A DNA stretch of 64,000 nucleotides from Telopea speciosissima. Lineage: Eukaryota; Streptophyta; Magnoliopsida; Proteales; Proteaceae. The notes beneath the pieces are model-generated. The model did no database searches. It was not told the origin of the DNA and saw only the letters and a program-made list of their open reading frames with translations. The position numbers were made by a program, and so were the translations under genes. The stretch spans positions 63,130,484 through 63,194,483 of the forward strand of contig NC_057919.1 in assembly GCF_018873765.1 (NCBI RefSeq). The letters are read 5' to 3'. This document shows positions 1 through 10,757 of this stretch, in pieces. Positions within the stretch are counted from its first letter, which is position 1. The number at the start of each line of letters is the position of its first letter.

Positions 1-30
1 ATCATCAGGCACTTGCCGTCGTCTTCACAA

Positions 31-60
31 GGAGAGGGAGAGGGAGAGGGAGAGGGAGAG
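31..60. repeat. GAGAGG simple-sequence repeat
   Basis: Short microsatellite of GAGAGG units. The rest of 1-690 shows no gene I can support: a 165-codon frame at 141-638 has no recognisable domain and lies in CT-rich sequence that looks more like promoter or 5' leader. Confidence 0.8.
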
Positions 61-759
61 AATGCCGTCGTCTCCACAAGAAGAGAGAGATCAGCCCTAG
101 TTCTCTGTTAAAAAAATCAGTGTCCTAGTCTGACGGTACATTGCGTGTAAGCATGAATGCTAGACACGTGGAAGATGCGATATCCAACGATGTTGAGGTC
201 GAAAATAAAAAAAAAAACTGTCTTACATCGATCTCGCACCGGTGGATGAAGCTTATTCCACAAATCGATCTCTCAAGGCCGCACTGCAATCCACCATCAG
301 ATGTCCGCACTGCAGAAGATTTTAATCCAGCACTGAAAGTGACCCAGCGCGTGCGCGTCAGCTATTGTAATCGTTTGTTCTCGGTGCATGCCCGACCAGG
401 ACTGACCTTAAATTGTGCCCAAAACCAGTCCTCTCGAACCCGACCCACCCGACCCACCCTTACCAACGTTTCCAATGGCTATGTTTGGATGCAAAGCAAA
501 GAAAGGAAAGGAAAAAAAATCTCTCTCTCTTTCATTGTTTTTCACGGTATCCAAACATTGTCAAAATACCTGACTTTAAATCGACCTCTTCCCCTCTCCC
601 CACCTTCATATCGTTTCCCTCCTTTCGTTGGCTGCTGATTCTTCACGCCTCACTGCTTCTTCCTTAGCCTGTGAAGTGTAGACTAGAAACCTAGTTCACT
701 CTTTCTCTAACACGGAGGAGAATCCGCTGTTCGGCTTGGACACGCTACACATTTCTACA

Positions 760-784
760 ATGCCGTCGAGCTCTGCCGATTCAG
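760..784 (+). CDS. possible orphan first coding exon (MPSSSADS...)
   Basis: An ATG opens eight codons (MPSSSADS) plus one base and runs straight into a good splice donor (TCAG|GTACTT). Upstream is a CT-rich, leader-like stretch of about 100 bp. This looks like the start of a spliced gene, but I found no matching downstream exon on the plus strand before the transposon block at 1,227, and nothing that joins it to GATB. It may be the 5' end of a gene whose remainder is lost or unrecognised, or a duplicated leader. The protein is not recognised. Confidence 0.3.
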
Positions 785-1226
785 GTACTTTCCTATCTCC
801 CTCTTTGCTAGAGTATGTAGTTCTACTTCTTCATCTGCTTCCTTTATTTCATCTGTAGAACTTTACATTATCTTCGAGACTCTTCGTTTTTATGAGCCTC
901 GTGCAGGGTTTTCTCCCCCCTCCCTTTTCCCTAATATAGTATTGGCCTTTCTGTTATCCCACCCCCTTTTGTGGGTTTAGAGGTTAGGTTTTATTGTTTT
1001 AGGTAAGTGGTCAGAGTAGCACCAACTTATATAGAAGCAACCCAGCCAGTTGCCATCCCTACACATCAAATAGTATGAAAAACTTCAACGTTATCAATGA
1101 CCATTACGTGAACACAATATTGCCTTTGAGAGTGTAAAGAGAAAGTTCCAGGCATGTTTCCCAAGTGGGAAAAGTTAGTTATGTGTCTTCACATGGTTTG
1201 TTAGGGATACATATTTTATTTAGAGC

Positions 1227-1809
1227 TAAGGATGTCAATGGATATTCGAAAATCCGTATTCAATCCGTGTTCGTATCCATTTAGGAGAACTCTAATCTGT
1301 CCGAAAACTAATCGGATACGAATATGATAATCCCCCTATCCGACTGATTATTATCCGATTCGTTAAGCAATCTGTCTCTAATAAAATGTCTAAACTATAT
1401 CTTTGTGTCCATCTATTCGATTAAGTTTTTTTTTTTTTTTTAAATTTTTATAATTTTATAAATTAAGATAATATGATTCTTTTTCTAGATTTTCTATTGG
1501 TTTATATATATTGTTTTATGCATTGTGATACATGCAATCACATATCTATTAAAATAAATACAAGATAGAATCAAAAGTAAAAAACGTAAGAAAATCAAAG
1601 ACTAAGAAGAGCAGAAGAAAGGGTAGTTGTTGAATTCTCAAGTCTCAACCCGAACCCTCATCAACAAAACAGTAAAGATGTCAACGAATAGGATATTATC
1701 CGAATCCGTCCGAAAACTAATAAGATATTATCTCAATCCATCCGAATATAATCGGATACAAATATGATAATGCCACTATCCGACTGAATTCGATCTGTTT
1801 ACATCCTTA
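1227..1809. mobile_element. hAT-like non-autonomous element, 'CGGAT' word family (family D)
   Basis: About 580 bp, beginning TAAGGATGTCAATGGAT and ending in its imperfect inverse (ACATCCTTA). Both ends consist of diverged repeats of the words CGGATA and TATCCG. The AT-rich middle contains no ORF. Close copies lie at 52,031-52,647 and 58,462-60,788, which confirms the ends. Possible flanking duplication TTTAGAGC/TTTAAAGT is weak. Confidence 0.65.
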
Positions 1810-3698
1810 TTTAAAGTTGAGATGTTTGAAATCCAAGAGCTTAAAGGTGGAGTAGTAGTGTAGTCTAATTGACAGTAGATACAATATTTACATTAATTTC
1901 CATCTGGACAGGTGAGAGATCAGCCATATATTGATGCATTGCATGAATGTATGTCATTTTTTTTCTTCATGGATGAGTAGTCAAGATTGGAAGGTCTGGA
2001 TATAGGGTGACAAAGTAATTTGATCCTGAGACAAAACAAAGATCTCTTCTCTTTCAGGTTCTTATCTATTCATTTTCATTGTTTGAATTGTATATATTTC
2101 AATATACTAGTTACGACTACATTTAACATTGCTTAACAGATATGCATAGCATCTAGAGGTCTGAAATTTATGTTTAGCTAAAGGAATTGTATTAATGGCT
2201 GAATTCGTGAAATATATGAAACCCGATTCCCAGTTTTTGAGGTCTGAAAATTTATGTTTCGCTAAACAATTTCTGTTAATGGCTCTTTCTTGATTCCCAA
2301 GTGCTCTTTTGCTGTGCTGTCCTTTATGTTTGATAATCAAATGGTAACTAGTAGTTTGATTGTTAAATTTATTAGTTGTTATAATCAAATGTACTTGCTA
2401 ATCAAAAGATAACTAGTAGCTTCCCTCTAGATGTGTGAACTGTGAATACTGACTGCCAATTTGGGTAACATTTGGCCCTCGCCTACATGCCAATGTCAGT
2501 TTTGGAGGAATATAGAGTTTTATGAAAAAAAAAACTAAAAGAGTCTGAACTTCTTTTTGGTAGTCTAAACTGGTGGAATGGGTTGCACAAATTCCTCTTC
2601 GGAATGAGCCCATTTATGAGCACTTTGGTGTGAGCCTGTCTAGAGGCTGTTTAAAGCCCGATTAGCATCACCCCGAGTATGGACCGGTAACCGACCGACT
2701 GAATATAAACATGTCCATGCCTTGCCCGTGAGGACCGATTAGTTAAACATGTTGGTTACAGTGCGGAGTATTAAATTGGTGGGGACCGTTTAGGCCCGAC
2801 CGAAACCAACCAAGACGAACTGGTTGACACCCCTTGTCCCCTTGTCATGGCTACTACAAGTGGTGGGGGAGGTTGGCAATGGGCAACTCGTGATGTACCT
2901 TGGTATCTTTTGATTCATTTCAGGTGTTAGAGTTGTTAAAAATTAAAATTTGTTTCTTTCCTTTGAAATTTGTGTTTGTGCTGAATTTGAAGGGTCTTTT
3001 GAAGGTTGAAGCTCTTCCTAGAAGGAGTTGCTTAATTTAATATTAGCAAATGAGAGATATCAGTGGAAGTCTGGAGATTCAACCCTTGAATATTTTGCTG
3101 AAGGTGTAGCCTGTATTTGCTCACTTCTTTCTTTGCAAAGACTGGTCAATATCCTTGATGTTGGATGACCAATGGATCCTTGATTAAACAACTGCAAAGT
3201 TGCAGAAAAATAGAAGGAAGAAGAAGAAAAAAATGCCTAGGAGAAAATAGTTCAAAGCAATCATATGGACTATCCCTAAGCTGGCCACCCCAATTCCATA
3301 GTATAATCCTTTAAAAGAAACTATAATTGCTTTTATTTGGAGACTGCATAATTCTACTAGGTCTCTTTTATTTTATAGGACGAATAACTCCAAGAAATCA
3401 AAGTCAAAATCAAATATAATGATTTAATTTTACTTAAAATAGTTGCTTACCAACAAAAGTCCTCAACTGAGTTTACTGCTCAGGTTTGTAAAACTATTAG
3501 CCTGCTCTAATTCAACTAAGAATTTGTTTTGCTCTTATAATTTGAATTTACTAGTATTCACATTTAATTCTCTCTTTTTTTTTTGGGGGGGGGGGGGGAG
3601 GGGGTTATGTATGTATGTATGTAAAACAGTTTGTGATACTGATTTGATGATGACAAAACATTGTGACATATTTACCTTGTGATTGTACTTGTTAAATT
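1810..3698. other. intergenic, no gene seen
   Basis: AT-rich sequence without a credible coding frame. A diverged direct repeat of about 70 bp lies at roughly 2,155-2,305. A GC-richer patch at about 2,620-2,830, rich in ACCGACC-type words, resembles the word-built elements described elsewhere but has no clear ends. A poly-G run and GTAT repeat lie at about 3,582-3,625, just upstream of the SINE. Confidence 0.5.
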
Positions 3699-3713
3699 GG
3701 AAAGAGTTATTTA

Positions 3714-3882
3714 GGATGGGCCTTGGTGCAATGATAAGGTTGTTCCATTGTGACCAAGCGGTCATAGGTTCGAGTCTGGAAACATCCTCTATGTGAAAGC
3801 ATGGGTAAGGCTGCAGACATTATGACCCTCCCCAGATTCCGCAGTGGCGGGAGCCTCGTGCATTGGGTACGCCCTTTAAATA
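3714..3882 (+). mobile_element. tRNA-derived SINE (Au-like), full length
   Basis: A Pol III A-box-like segment (CCTTGGTGCAATGATAAGG) and B box (GGTTCGAGTCT, about 3,767-3,777) are followed by the conserved SINE tail GGGAGCCTCGTGCATTGGGT. Flanking direct repeats of 15 bp (GGAAAGAGTTATTTA at 3,699-3,713 and GGAAAGACTTATGTA at 3,883-3,897) match a LINE-driven insertion. The layout and tail match the plant Au SINE family. It is not a functional tRNA, because no acceptor stem is present. Confidence 0.8.
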
Positions 3883-3930
3883 GGAAAGACTTATGTACAT
3901 GGCCCTGCAAGTGCAACAATCAATAATTTA

Positions 3931-4841
3931 GGCTCTCTTTGGCATAGTTTATATTTATATTTATGACTTATTTATGAATAAGCAATCATGATAATAGGTT
4001 ATGACCTATAAACAATAATTGTTTGGCTACTACTAGACATAATAGATTATATAATGAAAAATATATTTGGTATGCTTAAGTGAAGATATAATATGATATA
4101 TGTTAAGAGAGAGGGTGGGGGTGGTGTGGCAGTGTTTGAGGTATCGGTATCGTATCACCCGTATTGGGTGATACATAACAATTTTACTAGTTTTCGATCC
4201 CGATACTGTATCGGTGACACGGTACGGAGAAGGGGTAAAACAGTAAAAAATCCTATTTTTAAGGGAAATCAAGGACAAATTTGTCCAAGACGGCCGATCT
4301 ATGTTGATACCGTATCGGTATCATACTGTTTTGTAGGTAACTGATACATGATCCGATACCGTGCACTAAACCCATGGGGGTAGGCGGCATGGTTTGAGGT
4401 ATTGGTATCGTATCACCTGTATTGGGTGATACGTAACGGTTTTACTAGTTTCCGATCCTGATATCGTATCGGTGACACAGTACGCACAAGGGTTAAAATA
4501 ATATATTTTTAGGGGAAATCAAGGGCAAATTTATCCGATACGGCTGATCCATGTGGATACTGTATCGGTATCGTATCGCTTTTGTAGGTGATTGATACCC
4601 GATCTGTGGGGGTTAGAGAGAGAGATCATAATAGCAATTCTGCACATGTTCATTAATGGTACCCCCGCATAACAAACATAACAATTTATGGTGATAAATC
4701 ATAAACAACTCTCGAGCTGTTTATGAATTTATGCTTATATTGATTTATTTTAATGAGAAATAGGGATCATAAATCATACCAAAGACATCTATTTATGTTT
4801 GTGTCCGATAAACATAAATTTAAACTATACCAAAGAGAGCT
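3931..4841. mobile_element. PIF/Harbinger-like MITE containing two nested elements
   Basis: Terminal inverted repeats begin GGCTCTCTTTGGCATAG on the left and read GCTCTCTTTGGTATAG on the reverse strand at the right. The flanks fit a 3-bp TTA duplication. The inner part carries two copies of a TATCGG-word element (4,131-4,612). No transposase frame is present. Confidence 0.55.
4131..4612. mobile_element. two adjacent hAT-like 'TATCGG' word elements (family B)
   Basis: Two diverged copies of about 230-250 bp lie head to tail, at 4,131-4,378 and 4,388-4,612. Each begins near GTTTGAGGTAT and is built of TATCGGTATCG-type palindromic words around an AT-rich centre. Complete relatives at 51,003-51,229 and 57,580-57,907 help define the family. 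The tandem pair may come from two insertions or a duplication. Confidence 0.55.
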
Positions 4842-5544
4842 TTAGGCTATTGGGCACTGGGAAGGTTGATCTCTCCAATGCAACTAATGGATAAGTAGGA
4901 CATTCCTTTAGATTGATCATGTGACAAATTTTGGGTGATGTTAATTATAAAGCCCACAAAAGTTGACATTTTAACAATTTTCCTAAGCTTATTTTCCCAC
5001 AAAAGCTCCAAATCCGCATAACTATACATGGAAAATGGGAAACTTATCAGATCTGTCAGCAATGATGTGTACATTATGTGCTCACAAATTTTGGGAAAAA
5101 ATTAATTTGCCATTTGGCAGATATTTGGACCCACCAAGACAAGTTTATCCTAATGGAAGCAAACAGGGAGCTTGCTTTGTGAAGCAAGGTTGTAAGTGTG
5201 AAGATAACCTCTAAGGAGAAATCTCCTTTCTTCTACATAACAAATGGAATTGTTCCTTTGTTTTAGAGAACAGAGGAAAAAAACAAAACAAAAAAGAAAA
5301 GCCATTCACTTTCCTGGATTTCTTTGATGTGTGCTATGTTGTCTAACAACATCTTACCTTTCACTTAGATTTCAAAATTGGCAACTTATCCCTCATGCTA
5401 ATTAATATGCCGAATTATTCCCAGGTTTGTACTGTACTGTTTTTCCTTCATTTGCATTTATCATTCCTTGTAGTTTTACCCATGTAAATCTAGTTATGTT
5501 CATGATTATTTGAACAATTAACATCTATTTCTTCAAATTAATGC

Positions 5545-7545
5545 TTCAAAGATCTTACACATGTCTGGATTTTTAAATTTGTATAGATCTCAATTGCACA
5601 AAATTCAAATCAGCTAAACTAAAATCTAGCTCAGTCAAGCTCTAAGAATCTTGAGCCAAGCTCTAGGAAAGCACACCAAAGCTCTATTGCTTATGAGGTA
5701 TCTTCTAATCCCCTCAATATTGGGTCATCGAGTATTTAGAATCATTTTACTAAAATTACACCCTCGATGATTCAATAGCTGTTAGGTGTACATGCAATTA
5801 TTGCCATAAGGAATTTGGGTGTGCAAATAAACATGGTGCTAGTTCATTGAAAAGCTTTTGGATAGATGTTGGTAGTATCCCTATAGTAAAAAATATAAGA
5901 AATAAAAGCTTTTGAATTTTGCAGTTGAGGAGAGTGATGGCCATTATTAGTAACTTAGTTTTGAAGTTTGACCCTGAATTTTATTGAAAAGAGCTTTCTC
6001 GCATGATTATTAAGGATGAATTACCTTTCAAATTTGTAAAGCGGGATGGGTTTAGAGGTTTTTATAAGGCTTTACAACCTAAATTTAATACTTTGACAAG
6101 TAACACTGTGACAAAAGATCGCCTTCAATTATATCTGGAGGAGAAAAAAATTTAAAGAGATGTTCAAGAGAACTGCTCAATGAGTATCCCTCACCACAAA
6201 TATGTGGACTTCTATCCAAAACCTTAGTTATTTGTGCCTCACAACATATTACATTGACCAAGATTGGAAATTGCAAAAGAGGATTATTAACTTTTGCATA
6301 GTATCATCACCACATACTGGTGAAGTTATTGGTAATGCTCTTGAGTTGTGTTTGATTGATTGGGGTTTGGATAATTTGTGTATTATTATTGTGGATAATG
6401 CATGCAATAATAATATTGCAATTTCAAACTTTAAAAAGGAGATTTAATAAGAAAAATGGTTTGTTGTTAGGTAGTGCGTTCTTTCATATGAGATGTGTTA
6501 CCCATGTTTTTAATTTGATTGTCAAGAAAAGTATTGTGGAGATGTTATAACTAGAGTTTGTTCTGTAGTGAAATATGTAAGGAGTTCACCATCAAGTTCA
6601 CAACAGTTTAGGTTGTGTTGTGAGCAAGAAAGATTGAGTGTCAGAAAGCTTTGTGTTAAAATGTTTCTACTCGTTAGAACTTTACGCTTATGTTGCAAAA
6701 TGCTTTAGCGTTTTAAAAAGTTTTTGGGTGTCTAGAAGATTGAGACTTAAACTTTAGTATAACTTGCAAAGATGGGGTCCCAACTATTCAAGATTGGGAG
6801 CATAATTGTCAAGGTGTCGCCTAGTTGTCCAGACGCCTTTTTGGTGACGCCTTGATTTTGGACCCTCTCCAACGCTTTGGATTGCCTAGACGCCAAGACA
6901 ACTATGATTAGGAGAAAGCTGAAGTTTTAGATAAGATCTTGAAGTATTTTCACAATGCAACTACAAGATTGTTTGGGTCTCTTTTTGCTACTGCAAATCT
7001 TTATTGTAAAGAGGTTTATATGGATGAATCACTCTTGAACAATTGGTAAAAAAGTGCTGATGATATGGTTGATGGTATATCATTGGCACTGAAGGAAAAG
7101 TTTGACAAATATTGGGGTAGTACACATAAAGTGAATATTATATTGGCTATTGCTCGTGTTCTTGATACACGTTTTGAGATGAAATATGTGAAATATTTTT
7201 ATTCAAAAAGATATCCTCAGTCAGAGGTTGAAGTGAAAATTGAGAGGGTTAGAAATGTCATAGATCGTCTCTTGAAATATTACTAGATGCATGGGTCCAC
7301 TTATATTACAACAAGAGTTGATTCAACAAACACTTCTGATGAGGCATCAATAGATGATAATGAATTTTCAGATGGGGAATTTTTTCATACTGTAGAAGAG
7401 TGTTCCCATGTTGGATTTGAGTTGGACAAATATTGTTGGAAGGTATTCAGAAGGATGACACCCTTACTTTTGACATCTTGAATTGGTGGAAGATCAATAA
7501 TTCAAGATTTGTGATTCTAAGTAAAATGGGTAGGGATGTTTTGAA
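5545..7545 (+). pseudogene. hAT transposase pseudogene, left arm, truncated before the dimerisation domain
   Basis: Broken frames on the plus strand match a plant hAT transposase of the zinc-finger BED type. They include a damaged BED-like start (about 5,690-5,880), a central stretch with DNACNNNIA, and a frame (about 7,065-7,286) with KEKFDKYWG and ARVLDTRFEMKYV typical of the hAT RNase-H-like fold. An ILNWWKINNSRFVIL motif follows near 7,480-7,530. Homology stops at about 7,545, so the C-terminal dimerisation domain is missing. Many stops and frameshifts make it non-functional. A word-type element is inserted at 6,801-6,906. Confidence 0.75.
6801..6906. mobile_element. hAT-like 106-bp 'GGCGTC' word element with empty site (family A)
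   Basis: The ends are CATAATTGTC and GACAACTATG, the inside is GACGCC/GGCGTC-type words. It is flanked by 8-bp repeats ATTGGGAG and ATTAGGAG. The opposite arm of the hAT palindrome (about 8,370-8,395) has the same sequence without the insert, which is a natural empty site. This element therefore inserted after the palindrome formed. Confidence 0.85.
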
Positions 7546-7547
7546 AG

Positions 7548-9592
7548 GTTGTTACCTGATTCGATCTTCTGTAGGTCAATTAAGTTCTCTTCAACATCAA
7601 CAGAAACCGGTGCCTATCGTAGCCAATTTTGTGCCCATACCATTGTCTCTACCATCTTAGGTGTCAAAGAGCTACGAAACTGATCTAGAATCCTACCACC
7701 AGTTCTAAAAGCAGACTCTGAAGAAACAATTGAGATAAGAATTGCCAAAACACCCCGAGTCATCTTATTTAGAATCACAAATCTTGAATTATTGATCTTC
7801 CATCAATTCAAATTGTCAAAAGTAAGGGTGTCATCTTTCTCAATACCTTCTAATAAATATTTGTCCGAATCAGATGTAACATGGAAATACTTCTCCTCTT
7901 CTAATGCATTATGAAATCCCCTTTTTGAAAATTCATTGTCATCATCTATTGATGCATGTTGTTGTTGAATCAATTTTTGTTATACTATAAGTCGATCCAT
8001 GCATCCGGTCATATCTGAGGAGACGATCCATCACATTTGTAACACTCTCAAATTTCATTTTAACCTCATATTGAGGATATATTTTTGAATAACAATATCT
8101 TACATATCTCAACTTAAAATGTGGATAAAAAACACGAACAATAGCCAACCTAATATTCATTTTATCTGTGTAACCCCAATATTTGTCAAATTTTTCCTTA
8201 ATTGCCAAGATATACTTTGAACCATGTCATCTTCATTTCTTGACCATTTGTTTAACTGTAATTCAATCACATTAACCGTTGTAAAGTAAAGATTTGCAGT
8301 AGTAAAAACAGACCTAGATAATCTTGTAGTTGCATTGTAAAAATACTCCTATATCTTGCTGAAAATTTTAGCTTTCTCCCATTCTTGAGTAGTTGGGACC
8401 CCATCCTTGCAATCCATTCTAAAGTTTGGGTCTCTATCTTCTAGACACTCAAAAGCCTTTTAAAACTTTAGAGCAGTTTGCAACATGAGATACGTAGAGT
8501 TCCAATGAGTAGAAACATCTAAACACAAAACTTTCTTACACTTAATCTTTTTTTGCTCATAACACAACCTAAACTGTTGTGAACTTGATGCTGAGCTCCT
8601 TACATATATCACTACAGAATGAACTCTAGTTATAGTATCTCCACAATACTTTTCTTGAAAATCAAATTAAAAACATGGATAGCACATCTCATATGAAAGA
8701 ACTCACCACCTAACAACAAACCATTTTTCTTATTAAATCTCTTCTTTAAATTTTGAAATTACAACATTGTTATTGCATGCATTTTCCACAGTTTAGTACA
8801 CAAATTATCCAAACCCCAATCAATCAAACATAATTAAAGAGCATTACCAATAGCTTTACCAGTATATAGTGATGGGGCTACGCAAAAGTTAATGATCGTC
8901 TTTTGCAATTTTCAATCTTGGTTAATGTAATGTGGCGTGAGGCACAAATAACCAAGGTTTTGGATAGAAGTCCACATATCTGTGGTGAGGGATACTCGCT
9001 GAGCAGTTCTCTTGAACACATCTTTCAACTTTTTTCTCCTCCAAATACAATTGAAGGCAATTTTTTGCCACAGTGTTACTAGTTAAAGTAGTAAATTTAG
9101 GCTATAAAGCCTTATAGAAACCTCTAAACCCATCCCACTCTATAAATTTGAAAGGTAATTCATCCTTAATAATCATACGAGAAAACTCTTTTCGACAAAA
9201 TTCATGGTCAAACTTCCAAGCTAAGATACTAGTGATGGCCTTACCATCACTCTTCTCAACCGTAAAATTCAAAATCTTTTGTTTCTTATCTTTTTCACTA
9301 TAGGAATACTGTCAACATCTATCCAAATGTCTTTTCAGTGAACTAGTACCATGTTTATTTGCACACCTAAATTCCTTATGACAATAATTGCATGTACATT
9401 TAATAGCTCTTGAACCATCGGGAGGTGTAATTTTAGTGAAATGATTCCAAACACTCGATGACCCTATATTGAGGGTATTAGAAGATACCTCAGAAGCAAT
9501 AGAGCTTTGTTGTGCTTTCTTAGAGCTTGATTGAGTAGGATTTGAGTTTTGCTAAGTTGGATTTGAGTTTGGCTGATTTGGATTTTCCTCCA
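7548..9592 (-). pseudogene. hAT transposase pseudogene, right arm, near full length
   Basis: Reading the minus strand from the ATG near 9,592: a Gln/Asn/Ser-rich leader, then a BED zinc finger (VWNHFTKITPPDGSRAIKC, CNYCHKEF, and H and C further on in SSLKRHLDRC). The RNase-H-like region (AIKEKFDKYWG, about 8,208-7,942) and the C-terminal hAT dimerisation motif (SSESAFRTGGRILDQFRSSL, then PKMVETMVWAQNWL, about 7,750-7,600) follow. Domain order and span fit a complete hAT transposase. In-frame stops (one within 15 codons of the start) and frameshifts show that it is dead. Confidence 0.8.
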
Positions 9593-9899
9593 TTGAGAAC
9601 TGTACAAATTCAAAAAAATCAAGACATGTGTAAGATATTTGAAGCATTAATTTGAAGAAAATAGATGTTAAATGTTTAATAATCATGAAAGTGAATGAAA
9701 ATAGTACAACACAATCCTGGGAATTTCCCTAACCAATCATAATTCAACATAGTAATTAGAGCTTTTGTGGGATAACAAGCTTAGGAAAATTAGGTTCAAG
9801 ATGATTGGATCATGCATGCAAGCATGCCATATCCTCATCATATCAATCCCTTATACTTAAAAATAGGAACCTTAAACATGCATGCTTTACTAACACTTA

Positions 9900-10330
9900 A
9901 TACCATAAAAAATAGAGTAAATTATTAGACTTAATACCATTAAAAATAGAGTAAATTATTAGACTCTGAAGTTCATGCAGAAGGACCTCTCTATCTTTTT
10001 GTAGACTCCTCCAAACCCAAGAGCAGTTTTCCGGAAAAGGAGTATCTAAAAAGGAAGACCTGTGAAAATATTTCCCTTTAAACATTTGCACCCAAAGGGC
10101 ATTTTCATTATTAAGAAGGCCCATCCCTGCCTAGCAAATAAAGCAGAATTGAAACTTTCTAACTCATGCAAACCCAGACCGCCTTCCCTTTATTCTTACA
10201 AAGCTGCTCCCACTTCACCCAATATACCCCTTTTCCTAGATGATCTTTCCACAAAAAATGTCTGATTATTTGGTCGAGGGTCTTAAAAATATGCCCAGAC
10301 CAAACCTGGTTGGCAGACTCAAATATTTCC
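9900..10330 (-). pseudogene. LINE reverse-transcriptase tail fragment
   Basis: Minus-strand frames carry motifs of the region downstream of reverse transcriptase in plant L1-type LINEs: FLWKDHLGKGVYWVKWEQLC, then ESFNSALFARQGW and ENALWVQMFKGKYF, then CSWVWRSLQKDREVL (10,124-9,897). The order matches the family. There are frameshifts, no catalytic palm motif and no other LINE domains nearby, so it is a dead 5'-truncated and probably 3'-truncated insert. Confidence 0.65.
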
Positions 10331-10539
10331 CATGGTCAAAGGAAAAGATAGCAGCACACTTTTTCATGTAAGGGCGCCACTTTAGCAGTTTTGTACCGTT
10401 TCGCTTTGAACTGAAGTTGCAAATATGGGTTGCGACTTACAACTTGAATGCGACTTTTTTTTTTTGGGAGAGAGAATTGGCATATCTTTTTCAGATTAAG
10501 TGCTGAAGAGCCGTTTTGAGCTTCTGCGTCTATTCCTTC

Positions 10540-10757
10540 CAAAATCCAAATGGGAGGTGCTCAATTGGGTTGGCTGCAAGCGTGCGACGCTCTACTCACA
10601 CTCTCAATCTACAGTTTTGTCTCTCCCTGATTCATCATCTACAATCAAACTCCCTCGTACCCAGTTTTCTTCAGGATTTCGTCCTCTCTGCTAATCTTTT
10701 TCTGCTCTGATATTGTTCTTTCCTCTCTCTCTCATTTTCCGGGTTTGGGATTGGTGA
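10540..10757 (+). promoter_or_regulatory. possible 5' leader exon and promoter region of GATB
   Basis: CT-rich, leader-like sequence ends at a possible donor (GGGATTG|GTGAGA, about 10,756). The GATB start codon lies just after a possible acceptor (ATATATGCAG, about 14,360). Together these would make a 3.6-kb intron in the 5' UTR. This is inferred from composition and splice signals only. Confidence 0.3.

Larger units (their letters stand above)
4980..9790. repeat. large inverted repeat: tail-to-tail dimer of a hAT transposon
   Basis: The two halves are diverged reverse complements of one another. Landmarks that pair include TTCCTAAGCTT...CCCACAAAAGCTC (about 4,979-5,010 against about 9,755-9,790), the ATG/BED-finger region and the central catalytic-domain region. 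The symmetry centre is near 7,545-7,745, where about 200 bp of transposase C-terminus is present only once and would form the loop of a hairpin. The left arm has extra insertions between about 5,000 and 5,400 and at 6,801-6,906. Confidence 0.75.

Noticed and set aside
141-638. 165-codon open frame
   Set aside because: No domain, an unlikely composition, and CT-rich sequence that resembles a leader or promoter.
3714-3882. tRNA gene
   Set aside because: A- and B-box-like motifs are present, but there is no cloverleaf or acceptor stem and the tail is that of a SINE with flanking duplications.
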